This document shows, piece by piece, positions 57,857 through 64,000 of a DNA stretch of 64,000 bases. The notes under the pieces were generated by a model. It saw only the letters and a program-made list of their open reading frames with translations. It made no database searches and was not told the origin of the DNA. The stretch's first letter is position 1, and every line of letters begins with the position of its first letter. The position numbers were made by a program, and so were the translations under genes. The stretch is from Enterobacter ludwigii (lineage in GTDB: Bacteria; Pseudomonadota; Gammaproteobacteria; Enterobacterales; Enterobacteriaceae), in NCBI GenBank assembly GCA_023023105.1, contig CP083824.1, forward strand, positions 2,170,001-2,234,000. The letters are read 5' to 3'.

Positions 57857-57920
57857 AGCTGACTCCTTAAGCCAAGGGGTGAGATTTGATGGATAACTGC
57901 AGCGTTAACGCTTCGCTGAA

Positions 57921-58310
57921 TTATTTCTGCAAACGATCTACGCGGACGACGGCAGGGGATGATTTTTTATCAAGCGAACCGTTAATACCGATCATCTGGT
58001 CGGGTTTTACCGTTCTGCCCTCGAAGACTGTCTGGGGAATAATAACGTCGATTTTTCCGGTTTTATCCTGAAATACAAATTTATCGCCGCTACCGTCAAT
58101 AAGATTACCGCGCAATGAAATTGTTGCACCATCGTGCATTTGTTTTGCCTGAGTGATTGTCATAATGCGCGCATCGTCGGTTCCGCGATATCCGCTATCC
58201 AGCGAATGAGGTGGCGTTGGGGCTTCGCCTTTTTGTAATCCGCCGTTATTATCTGCCCATGCGGTCGGAGCCAGAAATATCACTAAAGCGAAAGCGGATG
58301 ATAATTTCAT
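57921..58310 (-). CDS. Periplasmic YgiW/YdeI-family OB-fold stress protein
   Basis: 129 residues. Residues 1-19 are a Sec signal peptide (cut after AWA). The mature part has the NirD/YgiW/YdeI OB fold: ITQAKQMHDGATISLRGNLID, DKFVFQDKTGKIDVIIPQ and GINGSLDKKSSPAVVRVDRL. Members give tolerance to peroxide, cadmium or antimicrobial peptides. It lies upstream of the SDR on the same strand, 64 bp apart. Confidence 0.88.
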   Translation of the reverse strand: MKLSSAFALVIFLAPTAWADNNGGLQKGEAPTPPHSLDSGYRGTDDARIMTITQAKQMHDGATISLRGNLIDGSGDKFVFQDKTGKIDVIIPQTVFEGRTVKPDQMIGINGSLDKKSSPAVVRVDRLQK

Positions 58311-58580
58311 CTGATATCCTTCATCTTTGGGTGTATTGAATTATTAAGTATTATTGCTATTCCTTTATGGGGCAAATGTGATAAGTCCTAAAAACACGTA
58401 CCTTAAAAGTCGAGGATATTTTGCTATTGGCTGCCATAATAATTGCTATACAGGTATGCGTGAAATTAAATATGCCATGATTGAACGCCATGTATATATT
58501 TCGAATATTCCTTTCGAGAAATGACAGGCGGACAGAGAAACATTCTTTTTCGCGACAACAGTCCGCCGTCATGGCGTTCC

Positions 58581-59591
58581 TCAGTGATAGCCTTCGGTAT
58601 CCGAAACCTTGCCCCGGAAGACGTAGTAGCTCCAGGCGGTGTACACCAGGATCACCGGAATAATCAGTAATGTCCCGACCAGCATAAACAGCTGGCTGGC
58701 AGGCGGGGCTGCGGCCTCCCACAGGGTGATACGCGGCGGAATAATGTTCGGCCAGAGGCTGATGCCCAGTCCGCTAAACCCGAGGAAAATAAGTCCCAGC
58801 GTCAGCAGAAAAGGGCGCACGTGGCTGGTCGGATTGCGGGTCAGGCGCCAGATCAACACGCTGAAGATCCCGACCAGCAGAGGAACCGGCAGGAACCAGA
58901 AGAAGTTGGGTAGGGTAAACCAGCGGTCGGCCACGTACTGCCAGCCGAGCGGCGTCCAGACGCTCACCACCGCAATTACCACTATCAGCGCCAGCAGCAC
59001 GTGGCGGGTCAGCTCGCGCATACGGACCTGCAACGCGCCTTCGCTTTTCATAATGAGCCAGGTTGTGCCCAGCAGCGTGTAGGCGACGACCAGACCGATG
59101 CCGCAGAAGAGGTTAAAGGGTGTGAGCCAGTCCAGCGCCGAGCCAACAAACCGCCGTCCCTCCACGTCGAAGCCGTTTATCATCGCCCCCACCACCACGC
59201 CCTGGCTGAAGGTGGCGAGCAGGGAGCCGCCAGCAAAGGAGTAGTCCCAGAACTTGCGGTGTGAGGGGGTGGCTTTGAAGCGGAACTCAAAGGCGACGCC
59301 GCGAAAAATGAGGCCGATCAGCATCGCGGTGAGGGGGATCGTCAGCGCATCAATAATGACCGCATAGGCCAGCGGAAATGCGCCGAAGAGCCCCGCGCCG
59401 CCGAGTACCAGCCAGGTCTCGTTACCGTCCCAGACGGGCGCCACGCTGTTGACCATCACATCGCGCTCTCTGGCATCGCCCACGAAGTTAAACAGCAGGC
59501 CAATGCCCAGATCGAAGCCATCCATAATGATGTACATCAGCGTGGCAAACACGATGATGGCAAACCAAATCACTGAGATATCGACACCCAT
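58581..59591 (-). CDS. Cytochrome bd oxidase subunit II (CioB type)
   Basis: 336 residues with eight to nine helices. The start WFAIIVFATLMYIIMDGFDLGIG contains the CydB Asp/Phe motif; WDGNETWLVLGGAGLFGAFP is the quinol-oxidase signature. At 336 residues it is the short CioB-type form, not the 379-residue CydB. Its start overlaps the subunit I stop by one base (TGATG). No CydX- or DUF2474-like small subunit follows in the next 250 bases. Confidence 0.92.
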   Translation of the reverse strand: MGVDISVIWFAIIVFATLMYIIMDGFDLGIGLLFNFVGDARERDVMVNSVAPVWDGNETWLVLGGAGLFGAFPLAYAVIIDALTIPLTAMLIGLIFRGVAFEFRFKATPSHRKFWDYSFAGGSLLATFSQGVVVGAMINGFDVEGRRFVGSALDWLTPFNLFCGIGLVVAYTLLGTTWLIMKSEGALQVRMRELTRHVLLALIVVIAVVSVWTPLGWQYVADRWFTLPNFFWFLPVPLLVGIFSVLIWRLTRNPTSHVRPFLLTLGLIFLGFSGLGISLWPNIIPPRITLWEAAAPPASQLFMLVGTLLIIPVILVYTAWSYYVFRGKVSDTEGYH

Positions 59592-60994
59592 CAGATTTTC
59601 TCCTCTTCCGGAACAGACTCAGCGGCAGACAGCGGACGGGCAGGCGTGCCCGAGGTGTTTGACGTCAGCGTATCGACGGGCTGAGGACCTTTCTTAATCA
59701 GCCGGATGAGATAGACATAGCCTACGCCAAACACCGACGAGTAGACGACGAAGAACGCCAGCAGGCTGATGCTCATCTGCAAGGTGCTGTGCAGCGATAC
59801 CGCGTCGATGGTGCGAAGGTAGCCATAGACGACCCACGGCTGACGTCCCACTTCGGTGGTTACCCATCCGGCGAGCAGCGCCAGTAGCCCGGCAGGCCCC
59901 ATGCAGAGGGCAAACCAGTGGAACGGGCGCGAGTGGTAAAGTCGATGGCGATAGCGCAGCCAGACGCTGATAAGACCAAGGGTAATCATCAGCAGTCCCA
60001 TCCCGACCATCACGCGGAACGACCAGAAAACAATGGTTGAGTTTGGGCGATCTTCTTTCGGAAAGTCTTTCAGCGCCGGGACCTGCTTATCCAGGCTGTG
60101 CGTCAGGATAAGGCTGCCGAGCGCGGGGATTTCCAGACCGTATTTGGTGCGCTCCTCGTCCATATCCGGCAGGCCAAACAGCAGCAGCGGGGTAGCCTCG
60201 CCGGGAGGATTTTCCCAGTGCCCCTCAATGGCGGCAATTTTTGCCGGCTGATGCTCAAGCGTGTTCAGGCCGTGCATATCGCCCACCACCGCCTGAATGG
60301 GCGCGACCACCAGCGCCATCCACATCGCCATCGAAAACATGGTGCGAACGGCGGGGGTATCGTTACCGCGCAGCAGATGCCATGCGCCCGATGCCCCGAC
60401 AAACAGCGCGCTGCTCAAAAAAGCGGCGATAGCCATATGAATAAGGCGGTAAGGGAACGAGGGGTTAAAGACAATCGCCAGCCAGTCCTGCGGGATAACC
60501 TGCCCGTTATCGATAGTGAAACCCTGCGGGGTATGCATCCAGCTGTTGGAGGCGAGGATCCAGAAGGTCGACATCAGCGTGCCGAGCGCCACCATGCAGG
60601 TTGAAAAGAAGTGCAGACCCGGACCGACCTTATTCCTGCCGAACATCATGACGCCAAGGAAACCGGCTTCCAGGAAGAAGGCGGTTAACACCTCATAGGT
60701 CAGGAGTGGGCCGGTAATACTGCCGGCGAACTGTGAGAAGCCGCTCCAGTTGGTGCCAAACTGATACGCCATGACCAGACCGGAAACGACGCCCATCCCG
60801 AAGTTAACGGCAAATATCTTGAGCCAGAAATGGTACAGCGATCGCCAGACGTCGTTTTTGGTGCGCAGCCACATGCCCTCCAGCACCACCAGATAGCTGG
60901 CGAGCCCGATGGTGATCGCAGGAAACAGGATGTGGAACGAGACGGTAAAAGCGAACTGAATTCTTGCTAAATGGAATGCATCAAGTGCGAACAT
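59591..60994 (-). CDS. Cytochrome bd oxidase subunit I (CioA type)
   Basis: 467 residues, shorter than the 522 of E. coli CydA because the Q-loop (about 250-320) is short, as in cyanide-insensitive oxidases. Heme ligands lie in LARIQFAFTVSFHILFPAITIG and MVMAYQF-like regions; GRQPWVVYGYLRT is strongly conserved. It transfers electrons from quinol to oxygen in the inner membrane. This is a second bd oxidase in addition to the usual cydABX locus, expected elsewhere. Confidence 0.93.
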   Translation of the reverse strand: MFALDAFHLARIQFAFTVSFHILFPAITIGLASYLVVLEGMWLRTKNDVWRSLYHFWLKIFAVNFGMGVVSGLVMAYQFGTNWSGFSQFAGSITGPLLTYEVLTAFFLEAGFLGVMMFGRNKVGPGLHFFSTCMVALGTLMSTFWILASNSWMHTPQGFTIDNGQVIPQDWLAIVFNPSFPYRLIHMAIAAFLSSALFVGASGAWHLLRGNDTPAVRTMFSMAMWMALVVAPIQAVVGDMHGLNTLEHQPAKIAAIEGHWENPPGEATPLLLFGLPDMDEERTKYGLEIPALGSLILTHSLDKQVPALKDFPKEDRPNSTIVFWSFRVMVGMGLLMITLGLISVWLRYRHRLYHSRPFHWFALCMGPAGLLALLAGWVTTEVGRQPWVVYGYLRTIDAVSLHSTLQMSISLLAFFVVYSSVFGVGYVYLIRLIKKGPQPVDTLTSNTSGTPARPLSAAESVPEEEKI

Positions 60995-61357
60995 GGTCCG
61001 TACCTCTGAAACGATGGGGCACGCGCATCGCCGGGCTGCTTTTTGCTACCAGGCAAAACCGATTACGGTTTTTGATACCGGTGCCGCAATCGGCCACGGT
61101 GAGCAGGTCGGAATGCGGATCGCCGTGCCAACTTCCGCGAACCTCTTTACCTAAAGATAGAGTGTAGACCCTGTTGGCATAATCCTCGTCTGGAGACAGT
61201 GTGAGGATAAAATAATGGTTCCGTTTGGGGTTGTTCAGGGGGCCAGTAGCACACGGTTTGACCACTGTCGTCTTAAGATCACAAATCAGAAATTCTTCCC
61301 CCAGGAAGGAACGGGTTTCTCTACACTCCAGGTAATATTCACTGGAGGCATGACATC
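60995..61357. other. Divergent promoter region between cioA-like gene and ydcJ
   Basis: 363 bases with no supported gene. Short frames on both strands lack homology. The right end carries ACTGGAGG before ydcJ, the left end GAGG before the oxidase. I saw no clear FNR or ArcA box, although such sites would be expected. Confidence 0.5.
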
Positions 61358-62701
61358 ATGGCGAACACCATCACGGCTGATGACATTCGGGAACGCTTTT
61401 CGCAGGCTATGTCGGCGATGTACCAGCAGGAAGTTCCGCAATACGGCACTTTGCTCGAACTGGTCGCAGACGTAAACCTGGCGGTTCTGGAAAATAACCC
61501 GCTATTACATGAACAACTGGCTAATGCCGATGAACTGGCGCGCCTGAACGTGGAGCGCCACGGGGCGATCCGCGTCGGCACGGCACAGGAACTATCAACC
61601 CTGCGTCGTATGTTTGCCATCATGGGCATGTACCCGGTCAGCTATTACGATCTCTCTCAGGCGGGGGTGCCGGTCCACTCCACGGCGTTTCGTCCGATAG
61701 ACGATGCGGCGCTGTGCCGTAATCCGTTTCGTATCTTTACCTCGCTACTGCGTCTTGAGCTGATTGAAAACGTTGCGCTGCGTGAACGCGCGGCGGAGAT
61801 CCTGTCTCACCGGAACATCTTTACCCCAAGCTGTCTGGCGCTGATCGAGCTCCATGAGTCGGAAGGGCAGTTTACTGACGCACAGGCGCACGAATTTGTG
61901 CAGGAAGCGCTGGAAACCTTCCGCTGGCATCGTCATGCGACGGTCGATCAGGAAACCTATCTGGCCCTGCACAACGAACACCGGCTGATTGCCGATGTGG
62001 TTTGCTTCCCGGGCTGCCACATTAACCACCTCACGCCGCGTACCCTGGATATTGACCGGGTGCAGGAGCTGATGCCGAAGTATGGTATAGAACCAAAAGT
62101 GCTGATCGAAGGACCTCCTCGTCGCGAAGTGCCTGTGCTCTTACGACAGACCAGCTTTAAGGCGCTTGAAGAACCAGTGCTGTTTGCCGGAGAACATAAA
62201 GGCACACATACCGCGCGGTTTGGTGAAATTGAACAGCGCGGCGTGGCGCTGACGCCAAAAGGCCGTGAACTGTACGATAGCCTGCTCGCACAGGCCGGTA
62301 CCGGTAAAGATAACCTGACCCACCAGCTGCATTTGCGGGAGATCTTTAACGCTTTCCCGGACAGCGAAATGCTAATGCGTCGTCAGGAGCTGGCCTATTT
62401 CCGCTATCGTCTGACGCCTGCGGGGGAAGCGCATCGCCACGCGTTTCGTCCCGGAGACGATCCGCAGCCGCTGATCGAACGTGGGTGGGTGGTCGCTCAG
62501 CCGATTACCTACGAAGATTTCCTGCCGGTCAGCGCTGCCGGGATATTCCAGTCCAATCTCGGGAATGAAACCCAGGCGCGCAGCCACGGAAATGCCAGCC
62601 GCGATGCCTTTGAAGCGGCGCTGGGCTGCCCGGTGTATGACGAGTTTACGCTCTATCAGGAGGCTGAAGTACGAAGCAAACAGCGTTGCGGTTTGCTCTG
62701 A
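61358..62701 (+). CDS. ydcJ: 2-oxoadipate dioxygenase/decarboxylase family protein YdcJ (DUF1338)
   Basis: 447 residues, the same length as E. coli YdcJ. DUF1338/HglS-type, a VOC-like iron enzyme. VERHGAIRVGT supplies the first His; HINHLTPRTLDIDRVQELMPKYG and RREVPVLLRQTSFKALEEPV lie in the core; YEDFLPVSAAGIFQSNLG is near the C-terminal Glu. HglS turns 2-oxoadipate into D-2-hydroxyglutarate in lysine breakdown. Whether YdcJ does the same here is inferred. Confidence 0.9.
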   Translation: MANTITADDIRERFSQAMSAMYQQEVPQYGTLLELVADVNLAVLENNPLLHEQLANADELARLNVERHGAIRVGTAQELSTLRRMFAIMGMYPVSYYDLSQAGVPVHSTAFRPIDDAALCRNPFRIFTSLLRLELIENVALRERAAEILSHRNIFTPSCLALIELHESEGQFTDAQAHEFVQEALETFRWHRHATVDQETYLALHNEHRLIADVVCFPGCHINHLTPRTLDIDRVQELMPKYGIEPKVLIEGPPRREVPVLLRQTSFKALEEPVLFAGEHKGTHTARFGEIEQRGVALTPKGRELYDSLLAQAGTGKDNLTHQLHLREIFNAFPDSEMLMRRQELAYFRYRLTPAGEAHRHAFRPGDDPQPLIERGWVVAQPITYEDFLPVSAAGIFQSNLGNETQARSHGNASRDAFEAALGCPVYDEFTLYQEAEVRSKQRCGLL

Positions 62702-62744
62702 AACCGTTACTCTGCTGGGGTGTGATGGAAAAATTAAGGTCGTT

Positions 62745-64000
62745 ATGCAAAATCCTTCCGCCCCTGTGGTTGAAACGCGCTGCGGCGCACTGTCTGGTTT
62801 AACCGATGAAAATGTCCATGTCTGGTGCGGTATTCCCTACGCCGCACCGCCCGTGGGCGAGTGGCGCTGGCGTTCCCCGCGGCGGCCTGAACCGTGGGAT
62901 GGACTTCGCGAAGCCACCACCTTTTCGGCCTCAAGCTGGCAAAGCAGCGAGTATTGTCAGGAGCTAGGCGGCGGCGATCCGGGCCAGTTTTCTGAAGATT
63001 GTCTCTATCTCAACGTCTGGTCTCCCAAAGAGCGCGCGGAATCGCTTCCGGTGATGGTCTGGCTGCACGGCGGCGGGTTTACCATTGGTGCCGGGGGGCT
63101 GCCGCCCTATAACGGCAAAGCGCTGGCAATGCGCGGTGTGGTTGTAGTCACGATCAACTATCGCCTCGGTCATCTTGGCTTCTTTGCCCATCCTGCACTG
63201 GAGGGCGAAGAATATCGCGTTGTGCATAATTTTGCCCTGCTGGACCAGATCGCCGCGCTCGAATGGGTGCGGGATAACATTGCTGCGTTTGGCGGCGACC
63301 CTGCTAACGTGACCCTGTTTGGCGAATCCGCGGGCGCGCGCAGCGTGCTTTCGCTGCTGGCCTCGCCATTGGCAGAAGGATTGTTCCATAAGGCGATTGT
63401 ACAAAGCGGTTACACCTTACCTGACACGCCGCGCGAGCAGGCACTGCAGAAGGGGGAAGCGCTGGCCGCCCATTTTAGCCTGGAGAATGCGACAGCCGAG
63501 GAGCTACGCGCTATTCCGCCCGACGCGTTCTGGCCATTAACCGCACCGCTGAACATTGCCCCGGCACCCATCGTCGGGGATTGCGTGCTGCCGGAAGCGA
63601 TGCTCGATGTCTTCTTCGCCGCCCGACAGCATCCTGTGCCGGTGATGATTGGCTCAAACAGCGATGAAGCCAGCGTGATGGCGGTGTTTGGTATCGATCT
63701 TGCCGGGCAAATCCAGAAACTGCGCCGCGAACGTCGCTTTGGTCTGGGGTTGATTAAGCTGCTCTATCCTGGCGTCAAAGGGGACGAAGAGCTGGGCCGA
63801 CAGGTGTGCCGCGATATGGCGTTCACCACGATGGGCTACGTAGTGATGCAGGCTCAACAGCGCATCGGCGGATTGTGCTGGCGTTACTGGTTCGACTATG
63901 TCGCGGAAGCAGAACATGACACATACATCAACGGCGCCTGGCATGGCAATGAAGTTCCCTATGTGTTCGATACGCTTGGTCAGGTAGAACCGTCGCGTCA
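62745..64000 (+). CDS. Type B carboxylesterase, 3' end outside window
   Basis: 418 codons from ATG 62745 (AAGG five bases upstream) running off the right edge. Carboxylesterase/lipase alpha-beta hydrolase: oxyanion motif HGGGF at 108-112, EDCLYLNVW signature at about 85, and the nucleophile Ser195 in GESAG. GSNSDEASVM is the acidic region. Similar to PnbA of Bacillus; it hydrolyses esters in the cytosol. ydcJ lies 43 bp upstream and could be co-transcribed. Confidence 0.9.
   Translation, partial: MQNPSAPVVETRCGALSGLTDENVHVWCGIPYAAPPVGEWRWRSPRRPEPWDGLREATTFSASSWQSSEYCQELGGGDPGQFSEDCLYLNVWSPKERAESLPVMVWLHGGGFTIGAGGLPPYNGKALAMRGVVVVTINYRLGHLGFFAHPALEGEEYRVVHNFALLDQIAALEWVRDNIAAFGGDPANVTLFGESAGARSVLSLLASPLAEGLFHKAIVQSGYTLPDTPREQALQKGEALAAHFSLENATAEELRAIPPDAFWPLTAPLNIAPAPIVGDCVLPEAMLDVFFAARQHPVPVMIGSNSDEASVMAVFGIDLAGQIQKLRRERRFGLGLIKLLYPGVKGDEELGRQVCRDMAFTTMGYVVMQAQQRIGGLCWRYWFDYVAEAEHDTYINGAWHGNEVPYVFDTLGQVEPSR

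Noticed and set aside
58357..58722. Minus-strand frame overlapping the end of the oxidase subunit II gene, considered as a CydX-like subunit
   Set aside because: It has no hydrophobic helix of the CydX or DUF2474 type, and its first part is the subunit II gene in a wrong frame.

Overview
The window is chromosomal DNA of an Enterobacteriaceae member, most likely Enterobacter or a close relative such as Lelliottia or Leclercia. The backbone block azoR - hrpA - ydcF - gapC - cybB (about 31.4-39.7 kb) keeps the Escherichia coli gene order without aldA. REP palindromes, codon use and E. coli-like orthologues (yaiL, ydcJ, frmRA, queH) agree with this. No rRNA, tRNA or CRISPR array was seen. Both window ends cut a gene: a SulP transporter on the left and a carboxylesterase on the right.

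Layout. 0-9.7 kb: SulP transporter, glutathione peroxidase, acuR/acuI pair, orphan beta-ketoacyl synthase, HxlR regulator, divergent MFS/LysR pair, small cupin, NTF2-like and VOC proteins. 9.7-21.2 kb: an accessory zone of regulator plus enzyme or transporter pairs (MarR/MFS, TetR/quinone-reductase-like, TetR/DUF1348, AraC/SDR). It is interrupted at 15.57-16.76 kb by a 1196-bp IS5-family element that caps a truncated RND efflux gene. 21.4-27.3 kb: eight tightly coupled genes (NTF2-like, SDR, FAD oxidoreductase, DUF1365, CFA-type methyltransferase, DUF2878, chalcone-isomerase-like, DUF3833 lipoprotein). They look like one fatty-acyl or membrane-lipid modification system and are the best candidate here for an under-described pathway. 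27.3-29.5 kb: a folate-independent methionine synthase pair (MesD + DUF1852/MesX) behind two MetR-like sites. 30-41.6 kb: conserved backbone, then a Gfo/Idh/MocA oxidoreductase with a DeoR regulator. 42.0-45.2 kb: an IS1 without target duplication, next to an A+T-rich remnant that holds a winged-helix protein and a LuxR-HTH/EAL regulator. 45.2-51.3 kb: stress protein, queH, acetyltransferase, LysR, AraC-GyrI, a decayed amidase/immunity-like pair, and the formaldehyde operon frmRA. 51.4-64 kb: chemoreceptor, PQQ-dependent quinate/glucose-type dehydrogenase with pcaQ, SDR, OB-fold stress protein, a CioAB-type cytochrome bd oxidase, ydcJ, and the carboxylesterase.

Functional themes: electrophile and aldehyde handling (acuI, frmRA, SDRs, quinone-reductase-like and azoreductase), redox and peroxide defence (peroxidase, cybB, cytochrome bd), lipid remodelling, sulfur and methionine metabolism, and aromatic or quinate catabolism. 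Several regulators have clear palindromic operators beside them. Five loci look broken: the RND fragment, an acetyltransferase with an early amber codon, a frameshifted DUF3828 lipoprotein, an internally deleted amidase, and a gene stub beside IS1. Two of these breaks sit at insertion sequences whose flanks indicate deletion rather than simple insertion.
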